Assembly (NCBI GenBank): GCA_964648505.1
Contig: CAZYMI010000003.1
Span: 90,447-154,446 of the forward strand
Source of the DNA: CAZYMI01 sp964648505
GTDB taxonomy: Bacteria > Pseudomonadota > Alphaproteobacteria > Micavibrionales > Micavibrionaceae
Direction: 5' to 3'
DNA length: 64,000 bases
This document shows positions 8,954-16,692 of this stretch, in pieces (position 1 is the stretch's first letter; each line of letters opens with the position of its first letter). The notes beneath the pieces are model-generated. The model was not told the DNA's origin, searched no databases, and saw only the letters and a program-made list of their open reading frames with translations. A program made the position numbers and the translations under genes.

Positions 8954-9493
8954 ATGCAAGACCAGATGAAAATGACGGATCAAGATATGAACAAATCAGC
9001 ATCCACAGGTGAAACCTGCGTTTACAAGCAGATCAGAAAGTTTGATAAAATTGCAGCCGCTTTATCGGTTTATATCGCTATCGTTTTTGTTCAGTCTTTA
9101 TTTTATAAATTTTCTGATGCGCCAGAAACTCAGTATATTTTTGCAACGTTGGACTCTTGGGCTGCCGGTTTTCTAACTGATGGTCTTTTCGTCCCGGGCG
9201 GTATTTTTAGTGCTAAAGTAATTGGAAGCTTAGAGCTTATTTCTTCTTTAAGCCTCATAGCTGCGCTTATCTCTGGCCGTGTTATTTTGCGTGTTTTTGG
9301 TGCGGCTGTTGCGCTTGCTATAATTTCGGGTGCTATTTTCTTTCACCTGTTCACGCCCCTTGGAGTTGAAGTACAAGGCGATGGCGGATTGTTATTTGCC
9401 CTTGCTTGTGGTGTCTGGATCAGCGCTGCTATTTTATTATATAGAGAACGCACCTACATCCTTGACGTGTTGACTCCTTCGCCTAAAAAATAA
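8954..9493 (+). CDS. DoxX-like integral membrane protein
   Basis: 179 residues with four predicted membrane helices after a hydrophilic 30-residue N-terminus: about residues 32-51, 83-103, 108-130 and 143-162. The pattern FVQSLFYKFSDAPET in helix 1, then GSLELISSLSLIAALI and DGGLLFALACGVWIS, resembles the DoxX/DUF417-like superfamily. Function of this branch is not established; DoxX relatives are linked to redox or thiol stress. It follows the YHS gene and ends in a short basic tail. The start is uncertain between the ATG codons at 8954 and 8966. Confidence 0.75.
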   Translation: MQDQMKMTDQDMNKSASTGETCVYKQIRKFDKIAAALSVYIAIVFVQSLFYKFSDAPETQYIFATLDSWAAGFLTDGLFVPGGIFSAKVIGSLELISSLSLIAALISGRVILRVFGAAVALAIISGAIFFHLFTPLGVEVQGDGGLLFALACGVWISAAILLYRERTYILDVLTPSPKK

Positions 9494-9587
9494 GCGTTAT
9501 AAACAAATGTTACAAATATTTGTTTATTCATAGTAACAGTTAATAAATTTGTTTTAATATTTATTGGGCCTTGTGCCTGGCCTTAAT

Positions 9588-10172
9588 ATGGATTTTAGTT
9601 TTTTAAGCAACCTGAACTGGTTTGACCCAATGACCTATTGGGTCCTATCCCCTATCATGCTAGCGCTAGCCCTTGGCGCGTTTAGTTTATTATTTGAAGA
9701 TATTGCCTTATTTATTGGTATAGCCGTCATACATCATGACCCTGTTCTGATACTACCGGTTTTTATAGGACTTTACGGCGGAATTGTTTCGGGTGACTTA
9801 CTTTTATATGGCACAGGCCGATGGCTCAATCGTCTGGTTCTTGTAAAGAATTTGATACAAAAACCTTCTGTTACAAACGCTGTTACAAATTTGCGCCGCC
9901 GCTTATGGCCTATGATTTTAATTTCACGCGCTATCCCCGCTTCTCGTTTACCCACGTTTTTAGCTGCGGGGCTGATGCGTGTCTCCATGATCTCTTTCAG
10001 CCTTGTCATCCTGACATCAGTAGCTTTATGGACCGCTTTTATTTTATTTGGTGGGGCTAGCTTGCTCCATTTTGTTGAAACAAAATTGAATATTTCTCCG
10101 TTTTGGTTATTATTACCCCTTATATTTTTTCTTTTACGTCCTTTTATCAGCTTTTTGCCGCGTAAAGTATAA
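9588..10172 (+). CDS. DedA/VTT-domain membrane protein
   Basis: Polytopic inner-membrane protein of the DedA (SNARE-associated, VTT) superfamily, whose members move or flip phospholipid carriers. The core GLYGGIVSGDLLLYGTGRW near residue 66 and the conserved arginine segment ISRAIPASRLPTFLAAGLMR are visible, with four to five hydrophobic stretches. I took the ATG at 9588; an upstream TTG at 9564 would add 8 residues and neither has a strong ribosome site. The stop codon overlaps the ATG of the ATP-grasp gene (TAATG), implying coupled translation and a shared function. Confidence 0.82.
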   Translation: MDFSFLSNLNWFDPMTYWVLSPIMLALALGAFSLLFEDIALFIGIAVIHHDPVLILPVFIGLYGGIVSGDLLLYGTGRWLNRLVLVKNLIQKPSVTNAVTNLRRRLWPMILISRAIPASRLPTFLAAGLMRVSMISFSLVILTSVALWTAFILFGGASLLHFVETKLNISPFWLLLPLIFFLLRPFISFLPRKV

Positions 10173-11335
10173 TGTCTGAATCAAGCACCTCATCAATCGA
10201 AAATTCTATACCCGTGTCGGCAACAACAACCGATCGGCCTTACCGTCCGGCCAATCTTCCGCCCCTGGTTATGGGTGACCAACCTCTCAGCTTCTTTGAA
10301 TTCTGGCCTACTTATATTTTTTATGCCCCTGTTTCTGTATGTATTTTATTTTTCAGCCTTCGTTATGGAGGGCTGACTTTACCCACTTATTCAAATCCAA
10401 GTTTTACGGCTGGCGGCTTTTGTGGTGAATCAAAAGCACAAATTCTATCCATGGCTAGCACCTATATTGGGGATTTAATTTCGCCTTTCATAAAATTTAA
10501 TGTAAGCACCGATTCATCAGAACAAGAAACACAAAAAGCCACACAGGAAATGGAGAGGGCAGGGGTGTTTTTTCCGGTTGTTGCAAAGCCTGATATGGGA
10601 TGCCGGGGCGCTGGTGTGCAGCCTATTTATACAAAAGACCATCTTACAAACTACTTAAAAACCTTTCCTATGGGTGCAGACGTCATTTTACAAAACATGG
10701 TTTCTTGCGAAGGGGAAGCTGGTGTTTTTTATGTGCGTGAGCCGGGTCAGCAAAATGGCCGCATTTTGTCACTCACGCTCAAATATTTCCCTTATGTCAC
10801 TGGCAATGGCACATCGAGCTTACAAGATCTGATTAAAAATGACCCACGCGCAGGTCAATTGCCTCAAATTTATTTAAAAAGATTCTCACAACAATTAAAT
10901 ACCGTACCCAAAAGTGGTGAAAGAGTTCGGCTGGCCTTCGCGGGAAATCACTCAAAAGGAACCATTTTCCGCAATGGAAATGATAATATTACGCCAGAAA
11001 TGGAAAAAATGTTTGATACCATATCAAAGAAAATTCCAAATTTTTATTTTGGCCGTTACGATATTCGTTTTGATGATTTTGAGAGAATTCAAAAAGGATA
11101 CCCCGAGTTTAAAATCATAGAAATTAATGGTGCTGGAGCAGAAGTGACGCACATCTGGGATAGTCGAACATCCTTGATGCATGCTTGGCGCGATGTCATT
11201 GCGCAGTATAATTTACTGTGGAAAATTGGCGCAGCAAACAAAGCACTCGGCTTTAAAGGTCTTAATATAAAAGGCTTGTGGCAAGCCTACAGGAACGAGA
11301 AATCATTAACAAAAGTCTATCCACAAACGCATTAA
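10172..11335 (+). CDS. Membrane-anchored ATP-grasp protein (D-Ala-D-Ala ligase-like)
   Basis: 387 residues. An N-terminal proline-rich segment is followed by a short hydrophobic region (residues about 49-67, FYAPVSVCILFFSLRYGG) and then an ATP-grasp fold: PVVAKPDMGCRGAGVQPI with the nucleotide-binding Lys and glycine loop, VILQNMVSCEGEAGVFYVRE, and the metal-binding end FKIIEINGAGAEVTHIWD. ATP-grasp enzymes form amide or related bonds from a carboxylate; the substrate here is unknown. The 1-base overlap with the DedA-like gene suggests it modifies a lipid or lipid-linked molecule, an inference from context only. Confidence 0.82.
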   Translation: MSESSTSSIENSIPVSATTTDRPYRPANLPPLVMGDQPLSFFEFWPTYIFYAPVSVCILFFSLRYGGLTLPTYSNPSFTAGGFCGESKAQILSMASTYIGDLISPFIKFNVSTDSSEQETQKATQEMERAGVFFPVVAKPDMGCRGAGVQPIYTKDHLTNYLKTFPMGADVILQNMVSCEGEAGVFYVREPGQQNGRILSLTLKYFPYVTGNGTSSLQDLIKNDPRAGQLPQIYLKRFSQQLNTVPKSGERVRLAFAGNHSKGTIFRNGNDNITPEMEKMFDTISKKIPNFYFGRYDIRFDDFERIQKGYPEFKIIEINGAGAEVTHIWDSRTSLMHAWRDVIAQYNLLWKIGAANKALGFKGLNIKGLWQAYRNEKSLTKVYPQTH

Positions 11336-11372
11336 ACTAAAAATATCTATTCAATAATACCGGAGAAAAACC

Positions 11373-11954
11373 ATGCAAAATACAGCCGCAGCCCTTGCTG
11401 AAAACATAAAGACTGCTTACCAACAAGATGATCAGCCACCCTTATTTTGCGCCCTAAACACCGTGCAGTCAGAAATTTCATTAGCGCTTAGTGGCCTAAC
11501 ACCGGAAGACTATTGTTCAACAGCCCATGGCAGCTCAATTGGCGCACATATCAGACATCTTTTAGAATTTATTCAAGCACTTGTACATGGTACGCAAAAT
11601 GGTGTTATTGATTATGAGGCACGCAAGCGCAATCCACTTTATGAACAAAGCCCAATTGCAGCTTTACAAGAACTTGAGAATACAATTTCAACTTTAAAAA
11701 ATATTCTCAGCTCAACAGACCATTCATTATCTTATACATTGCGCGAAACACCTTCAATTAATTCATGTAAAATGAATTTTACAACCAGCCTTGGTCGGGA
11801 AGCACTCTTTGTTATAGAGCATGCCACGCATCATATTGCGCTTGTACGTATGCTTCTAGAGCAACAGGGCAAAAAACCGTCTGGTGATATTGGTGTTTCG
11901 GTTGCAACTTATATGTATCGCCAAAAAACTGAAACTTCATCGGCAGCTTCATAA
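11373..11954 (+). CDS. DinB-like helical-bundle protein
   Basis: 193 residues with a GGAG ribosome site before the ATG. The pattern SSIGAHIRHLLEFIQALVHG near residue 52 and EALFVIEHATHHIALVRMLLEQ near residue 150 supplies the three-His metal site typical of the DinB/YfiT four-helix superfamily. Members include thiol-dependent S-transferases and uncharacterised proteins, so the reaction is not assigned. It is followed after 3 bases by the NRDE gene, so these probably form one operon. Confidence 0.75.
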   Translation: MQNTAAALAENIKTAYQQDDQPPLFCALNTVQSEISLALSGLTPEDYCSTAHGSSIGAHIRHLLEFIQALVHGTQNGVIDYEARKRNPLYEQSPIAALQELENTISTLKNILSSTDHSLSYTLRETPSINSCKMNFTTSLGREALFVIEHATHHIALVRMLLEQQGKKPSGDIGVSVATYMYRQKTETSSAAS

Positions 11955-11957
11955 ACA

Positions 11958-12662
11958 ATGTGTACGCTGACAATACAGCGCAGTGAAAAAAATACCTTGA
12001 TTACCATGAATCGTGATGAGCGTTCTGGCCGCAAAGCTGAATCTCCACCTGCAAACTGGAATAATTTTGATATTCTTGCGCCAAAAGATGAGGAAGGTGG
12101 CGGCACCTGGATCGGCATTAGGTTTGATAATCATTGGGCCTGCCTTCTTAATCATTACACTGTGAAACCTTCTGAAGGTATTAAATCACTCATATCACGC
12201 GGCATGATAATACCTTTTCTTCTCACACAAAATGACCCACTGAAAGCCATACAAGAAATGGATTTAACCTCTTTTGCAGGTTTTCGCCTTGTGGTTGGAT
12301 ATCATAACAATATCATTCATGTAAGTTGGGATTGCAAAACACTGACGCATCACAGTGTTCCGCAAACGGAATGGATGATGGTTAGTTCATCATCCTGGGA
12401 AGAACAAGATGTGCTTGCTTATAGACAGATGATTTATGAACGCTGGCTAGGACAAGGCGCATCTTTCAGTTCCTTTCAATCCATGCAAACTGTGCCAAGC
12501 TTCCATCTTCATCAAGAAAAAGGGAAAGAGGCCTACGGTGTTTGGGTCAAAAGACCTGCAACACACACAACCAGCATAACCCAAATTACCCTTCCTGCAG
12601 TCGGAAAAAACCGCATGAATTACTGGCCTGCTTATAACATACCTGTTGTTTGCGCCGCATGA
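11958..12662 (+). CDS. NRDE family protein (TANGO2-like)
   Basis: 234 residues beginning MCTLTI, with the family's Asn-Arg-Asp-Glu motif as TMNRDERSGRKAESP and the following GGTWIGIRFDNHWACLLNHY. The N-terminal Cys2 fits the Ntn-hydrolase-like arrangement seen in this family, whose TANGO2 members are connected to heme or lipid handling; the bacterial function is not settled. The protein is a little shorter than the eukaryotic form. Its stop codon overlaps an ATG of the next gene (ATGA at 12659). Confidence 0.85.
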   Translation: MCTLTIQRSEKNTLITMNRDERSGRKAESPPANWNNFDILAPKDEEGGGTWIGIRFDNHWACLLNHYTVKPSEGIKSLISRGMIIPFLLTQNDPLKAIQEMDLTSFAGFRLVVGYHNNIIHVSWDCKTLTHHSVPQTEWMMVSSSSWEEQDVLAYRQMIYERWLGQGASFSSFQSMQTVPSFHLHQEKGKEAYGVWVKRPATHTTSITQITLPAVGKNRMNYWPAYNIPVVCAA

Positions 12663-13549
12663 TTAATTTTCAAATACAGAGATCAAGAATCATGAAAATT
12701 TTACGCCCTACCCTGCTTACTTTAATGACAGGGTATCTGATTGGATGCGAACCACCTTTTAGTACGGCCCGTAACAACGACCCTCTGACCAATTCAAAAT
12801 GCAAGAATTTTCACTATGTATCAGCTGAACAGCGCAAATTAGGAGGCGTTTATTGCCCGGCGCTAAAATCGGGGAAAGAAAATAAAGTAAATACAATTGT
12901 TTTTTTACACGGCGCTCCGGGAAACTGGAAAGCCTGGAAGCGCTATCTTGATGATACTGATTTGTCAGGCAGTTATAACCTGGTTGCAGTAAATCGCCCG
13001 GGCTATGACACTTCAGAAAATGGTAAACCAGAAATAAGCCTTGCCGTACAATCAAGGTTGATACGCGAAGCTGTGCAAACACAAATAGGCCCAGAAAAAC
13101 GTTATATTGTTGTAGGACATTCCTTTGGCGGGCCTGTAGCTGTTCAAATGGCCATTGATGATAAAAAATCAATCGCGGGACTTCTTTTGCTTGCCCCTTC
13201 AATTGATCCTGATCTGGAGAAGATAATGTGGTACCAACGGCTTGCAAACTTTTGCGCCGTACGATGGATACTACCTTCCGAGATTGATGTTACAAATCGG
13301 GAAATTATTCCCCTTAAAAGCCAGCTGGAACAGCAAAAAGATAAGCTTAAAACCATCGACTTGCCGGTTATTGTGCTTCAAGGTGATCAAGATGGGCTGG
13401 TCCCTCCAAAAAACGCAGACTACGCTAAGCGCATGATGACAAATGCTAAAACAGATATTGTTATGCTAGAAGGGCGCAACCACTTCCTGCCTTGGCTAGA
13501 ATACGACCTTGTTAAAAAGAAGATTGTTGATCTCTTACAAGACTTATAA
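12659..13549 (+). CDS. Lipoprotein alpha/beta hydrolase
   Basis: Predicted serine hydrolase anchored by lipid. From the ATG at 12659, about 296 residues; an alternative start at 12692 gives a tighter signal peptide (MKILRPTLLTLMTGYLIGC). The lipobox LIGC places the acylated cysteine near residue 30. Oxyanion segment FLHGAPGNWKAW, nucleophile elbow GHSFGGPVA, acid in QGDQDGLVPP and His in GRNHFLPW complete a catalytic triad. Substrate unknown. Last gene of the 11.4-13.5 kb operon. Confidence 0.85.
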   Translation: MINFQIQRSRIMKILRPTLLTLMTGYLIGCEPPFSTARNNDPLTNSKCKNFHYVSAEQRKLGGVYCPALKSGKENKVNTIVFLHGAPGNWKAWKRYLDDTDLSGSYNLVAVNRPGYDTSENGKPEISLAVQSRLIREAVQTQIGPEKRYIVVGHSFGGPVAVQMAIDDKKSIAGLLLLAPSIDPDLEKIMWYQRLANFCAVRWILPSEIDVTNREIIPLKSQLEQQKDKLKTIDLPVIVLQGDQDGLVPPKNADYAKRMMTNAKTDIVMLEGRNHFLPWLEYDLVKKKIVDLLQDL

Positions 13550-13689
13550 TAATCAAATCCTTATTTTAATAAATAAAATTGATAACATTGTCATTTTTTA
13601 GTTGTAATCCATTTTATGAGTATAAAAGGGTCGTAGAATAAGCTATAAATTGATGTTGTTAGCACTTTTAATTTTCAGGCGATGATTGA

Positions 13690-14080
13690 GAAATAAAAAA
13701 TACCATTCTTGTTATAGATGATGATTCTTTGACATACAGAATCCTTGATATCGCACTAGATAAAAATGAATTCAAAGTAGTGGAATGTACAAAAGGAAAA
13801 GATGCCGTAGCGCTCTGTGTTTCTTTAAAGCCTGATATTCTGCTTCTCAGCATGCAAATTCCAGACATGAGCGGAAAAGACATTATTACATCAATAAAAG
13901 ATTGGTCTCAGGTCCCTATTATTATCGTAACAGAGCAAGATAGTAATAAAGAAGTAATTGATGGTTTAAATATGGGGGCTGATGATTATGTGTTCAAGCC
14001 TTTCAATACAGATGTCTTACGTGCGCGTATCAATGTATCTTTAAGAAAATCTGCGGTACTAGAAGCAGGTGAACCAGAGC
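13690..14080 (+). pseudogene. Truncated KdpE/OmpR-type response regulator remnant
   Basis: The frame opening after a TGA at 13687-13689 encodes a receiver domain beginning IKNTILVIDDDSLTYR, with the later signatures WSQVPIIIVTEQ, MGADDYVFKPFN and ARINVSLRKSA close to KdpE receivers. Three defects point to decay: there is no ATG/GTG/TTG before the receiver core (the nearest is a TTG at 13729 that would remove strand 1 and the acidic DDD), an ATG at 13682 sits in another frame, and the phosphoacceptor Asp is Ser in LLLSMQIPD. After GEPEL, where KdpE would continue into the DNA-binding domain, the sequence switches to the end of another broken gene. A non-canonical start cannot be excluded. Confidence 0.7.
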
Positions 14081-14317
14081 TTAACTTACCCTTGTATTAT
14101 TGTATGTAAAAGCAACACCTGCGTTTGCATCGTATACAAAGGGTTTCTTTTCTACGCTATAGCTTTTTGCAAAACTGTTTCCATCGAGAAAAATATCATG
14201 CGCAACTGCACGGGCTTCAATCCCTGAAAATAACGACCAGCCCCATTTATCTCTCTGAATTTCATAGACGCCCGTACCTGGCATCGCTGGCTTTACACGA
14301 AGAGGGCTATATGAACT
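14081..14317 (-). pseudogene. LpxR-like (DUF2219) outer-membrane protein fragment
   Basis: The minus strand from about 14317 to a stop at 14081 reads as a C-terminal piece of the LpxR/DUF2219 lipid A deacylase-type beta barrel: YSPLRVKPAMPGTGVYE, then GWSLFSGIEARAVAHDIF, LDGNSFAKSYSVEKKPF and AGVAFTYNNTRVS. Full proteins are about 300 residues; only about 78 remain. A stop lies immediately upstream (14318-14320) and the final strand expected after RVS is missing, where the receiver remnant begins on the other strand. I therefore call it a relic, not a gene. Confidence 0.65.
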
Positions 14318-14372
14318 CTATAAGCCCTCATATCAAAATCATTTTTGAATGAATTTTGCTATTCGTTTTCTA

Positions 14373-14534
14373 TCACTTATCAAGATCAATTTGTTTTTTG
14401 CTTGTAACTGCCCCAACGCCTGCGCCAATGCCGCCGCCGCTTAAAGCGCGCTCACCTCTAGTATCACCGCACGCAGATAGAGGGCTTATCAGAACAGCCA
14501 TAATTATCGAAAGAATTACTTTATAGTTCTTCAT
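14373..14534 (-). CDS. Small glycine-rich lipoprotein
   Basis: A 53-residue frame with an AAAGGAG ribosome site 6 bases before its ATG. It has a basic start, hydrophobic core and a lipobox (LSAC, acylated Cys22), followed by GDTRGERALSGGGIGAGVGA and a short polar tail. Glycine-zipper lipoproteins of this type occur in many proteobacteria, often longer; this one ends soon after the Gly-rich segment and may be shortened. Envelope location is predicted; function unknown. Confidence 0.75.
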   Translation of the reverse strand: MKNYKVILSIIMAVLISPLSACGDTRGERALSGGGIGAGVGAVTSKKQIDLDK

Positions 14535-14649
14535 CTTAAAACTCCTTTTTATAAACAGCTAACGCATAGCGGTCTATAAAAGTTCATCAATTTATGACTG
14601 AAGTTTTTATAATCTCTGTGTTCGTTTATTTAATTTAGACCTTGGGCCT

Positions 14650-15132
14650 TTAAGAAATTGCTTTTCGAAAAATAATTTTATCCTCGCCTGCTTTATAAAA
14701 CTCACGAATTCGAGCTTCCTGATCATAGCCTAGCTTGTTATAAAAATTCCTTGCTTTCATAAGATTGGGAAGACTTGAGGTTTCAACGAGCAATACACGT
14801 ACATCATCATGCGCCAGTGTTTCTTCAATATATCGCATCATCTTGCTACCTACTTCACTGCGTTGGTAATCAAGATGAACTCCAATAAAATAAACATTCC
14901 ACGTACCATCAGCAAATTGCTCTGGCGCATAATAAGCAGTGCCTATAATTGCTTCACCTTCTTGAAAAACAATCCATTTTGGGCTCTCTCCAAGCTGCCC
15001 TTGTGCCCAGCCTTTGAAAAGATCTTCAACAGATTGTATTTCTTCAGATTCAAAAAGCCCGATCACACCAGCTAGGGATAAAATTTTATTTTGATCTTCC
15101 TTAAGAGCGGCTCTTATCATTATTCTATCCAT
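14650..15132 (-). CDS. GNAT family N-acetyltransferase
   Basis: About 160-residue acetyl-CoA-dependent acyltransferase with unknown substrate. The fold order is visible: AIIGTAYYAPEQ strand, VYFIGVHLDYQRSEVGSKMM as the acetyl-CoA pyrophosphate loop, VRVLLVETSSLPNLMKARNFYNKLGY as the C-terminal helix and loop. A longer reading would begin inside the neighbouring tRNA-Ser, so the start must be one of the closely spaced ATG codons at 15132 or 15120. It may be transcribed together with the tRNA. Confidence 0.82.
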   Translation of the reverse strand: MDRIMIRAALKEDQNKILSLAGVIGLFESEEIQSVEDLFKGWAQGQLGESPKWIVFQEGEAIIGTAYYAPEQFADGTWNVYFIGVHLDYQRSEVGSKMMRYIEETLAHDDVRVLLVETSSLPNLMKARNFYNKLGYDQEARIREFYKAGEDKIIFRKAIS

Positions 15133-15155
15133 AAAATTTAGAAGAAATATATTAA

Positions 15156-15245
15156 TGGCGGACAGGGCGGGATTCGAACCCGCGATAGGGGTTAACCTAT
15201 ACACACTTTCCAGGCGTGCGCCTTCAACCGCTCGGCCACCTGTCC
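15156..15245 (-). tRNA. tRNA-Ser (anticodon GGA)
   Basis: A 90-base minus-strand tRNA with acceptor arms GGACAGG / CCTGTCC, discriminator G and an encoded CCA (15156-15158). The anticodon loop reads CCTGGAAAG, anticodon GGA, decoding UCC/UCU; a long variable arm (GTGTATAGGTTAACCCCTAT) and GGGTTCGAATCCC T arm are as expected for class II serine tRNA. Confidence 0.95.
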
Positions 15246-15273
15246 ATATTCAATTACAAGAAACCGCTTTTTG

Positions 15274-15332
15274 CTTATGCGCTTTCGCGCACCTTTTACT
15301 TATGCGCTTTCGCGCACGGGCGGCCACCTGTC
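15274..15332. repeat. Tandem hairpin repeat and partial copy of the tRNA-Ser 5' end
   Basis: The 19-base unit CTTATGCGCTTTCGCGCAC occurs twice, at 15274-15292 and 15299-15317; each holds a TGCGC-TTTC-GCGCA hairpin. Directly after, CGGCCACCTGTC (15321-15332) repeats the 5' end of the tRNA-Ser gene (15233-15244). The arrangement could be a scar of recombination at the tRNA end. Confidence 0.7.
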
Positions 15333-15519
15333 TACATTAATAATTTTGCCAAACAAACTAGAAATAATCACAACACATGTCTTGAAACACAGACAACTGA
15401 CCACCTAGAAAAAGCCTAACAGGGCCAAACTGTTAGCAGCATATCTGAAAAATTTCAAGCCTTGGTAAAGAGCCATAAAAGACCTTCTTCTTAAGCTTGT
15501 TTACATGTAAAATATCAAT

Positions 15520-15912
15520 ATGAACAAGCATTTAGGCCTTATTTGTGTACTTGTATTCCTGCCCACACTGGGCGTGGGTATTCATGATGGATACATAGCT
15601 TATATCACCAGCCAGCCTTTCCGATTAAGCGATATCGGTTATTTGATTGACCGTTATGCACCGGGAAACCTTTTGGCTTTTCAGGGACTGGTAGGAAAAT
15701 CTATAATGGATTCAGTTTTTATACCTATTTTAAAATTATCTGCTCTGCCTAGTTTTGCCACTTTAGCAGGGTTATTCTACTTAAGTTTGTTTATCCTAAA
15801 ATCACTAAAACGAGGGCCTTTTAGATATAAAGGTGATAATCCTATCCAAAATAAAGTTGAAAAAGATGCCAATAAGCCAGACTTTTTACGTTTTAGACGC
15901 CGCCAGAGCTGA
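15520..15912 (+). CDS. Hypothetical two-helix membrane protein
   Basis: 130 residues. An N-terminal hydrophobic segment (residues about 5-24) and a second one (about 75-93, FATLAGLFYLSLFILK) flank a soluble region with FRLSDIGYLIDRYAPGN. The last 35 residues are polar and basic. The pattern HDGYIAY...DIGYLIDRYAPG recalls short uncharacterised alphaproteobacterial membrane proteins, but I cannot name a family. It ends overlapping the convergent hydrolase gene by 20 bases. Reasonable codon use and the membrane pattern support a real gene. Confidence 0.65.
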   Translation: MNKHLGLICVLVFLPTLGVGIHDGYIAYITSQPFRLSDIGYLIDRYAPGNLLAFQGLVGKSIMDSVFIPILKLSALPSFATLAGLFYLSLFILKSLKRGPFRYKGDNPIQNKVEKDANKPDFLRFRRRQS

Positions 15913-16651
15913 GATCTTCAATCATCGCACCCAATATTCCAAGATCACCAGAACGTGACAGCCTGTGATCGCCATCATCAATAAAAATAATACGCGTATC
16001 ACATAGCGGATATGACTGACGAATAAGAAGCGCTTTTTGCCAATCAACATCTTCATCTTGCTGGCCATGCAAAAGTCGCAGCTTTGTTTTTAGAGTATTT
16101 TTCTTCCTCAAAACACAACATGTATCCCCATCATCAAGAAACGTACGAGTAATTTTATATGGCTGCGAAGAATAACCATTAGGAATAACAAAATAGTTAC
16201 TCTGTGTTAGATCCTGATGATTTTTAGAAGTCATCTCAGCTCGAATATCAACGCTAAAATCAGGGGCGGCAGCAACACCTATCAGGCCGAATAATCTGTC
16301 TTCTAACTGTGGTGCGATTAAAAGCGATATCCAGCCCCCCATAGATGACCCAATTAAAATTAAAGGGCCTGAAACGCATTTTTTAATAACGCAAAGAGCA
16401 TCTTGCGCCCAAAGTGATATGGTTTGGTCTTCAAACAACCCGCCCGACATACCATGGCCCGAATAATCAAAACGTAAATAAGGTTGCCCGCGTGATTGGC
16501 AATAATAGTCAAGCCACTGTGCCTTATTGCCCTCCATGTCCGATTTGAAGCCGCCAAGAAAAACAACGGTTGGAAGGGCAGTTTGCGCTAAAATGCTATG
16601 TTTAAAGGCTATATCGGGCCTATCTGGTCTTTTTAAAAATTGCACTGTCAT
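15893..16651 (-). CDS. Alpha/beta hydrolase (ABHD10-like)
   Basis: 252-residue cytosolic serine hydrolase. PTVVFLGGFKSDMEGNKAQ and PYLRFDYSGHGMSGG lead to the nucleophile elbow LIGSSMGGWIS; the acid is in LLHGQQDEDVDW and the His in IDDGDHRLSR. The FLGGF-S-M-G-KA segment resembles the ABHD10/mycophenolate acyl-glucuronide esterase group, which includes depalmitoylases, but the substrate is not fixed by sequence. It is divergent from the glycosyltransferase gene starting 42 bases away, so both promoters share a very short gap. Confidence 0.85.
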   Translation of the reverse strand: MTVQFLKRPDRPDIAFKHSILAQTALPTVVFLGGFKSDMEGNKAQWLDYYCQSRGQPYLRFDYSGHGMSGGLFEDQTISLWAQDALCVIKKCVSGPLILIGSSMGGWISLLIAPQLEDRLFGLIGVAAAPDFSVDIRAEMTSKNHQDLTQSNYFVIPNGYSSQPYKITRTFLDDGDTCCVLRKKNTLKTKLRLLHGQQDEDVDWQKALLIRQSYPLCDTRIIFIDDGDHRLSRSGDLGILGAMIEDLSSGGV

Positions 16652-16692
16652 GGCTTGTTTATAAAGCCGATGCCGCTTATTTTGAAGCCCTA

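Noticed and set aside
12759..13247. 162-residue minus-strand frame within the lipoprotein hydrolase gene
   Set aside because: Antisense shadow; the plus-strand gene has all catalytic motifs.
13729..14109. Response regulator taken as an intact gene starting at TTG 13729
   Set aside because: That start deletes strand 1 and the acidic residues of the receiver; the frame clearly extends upstream to a stop without a normal start codon.
15155..15340. Plus-strand open frame across the tRNA-Ser gene
   Set aside because: It is antisense to the tRNA; the ADRAGFEPA-type start is a well-known artefact of reading tRNA-Ser backwards.
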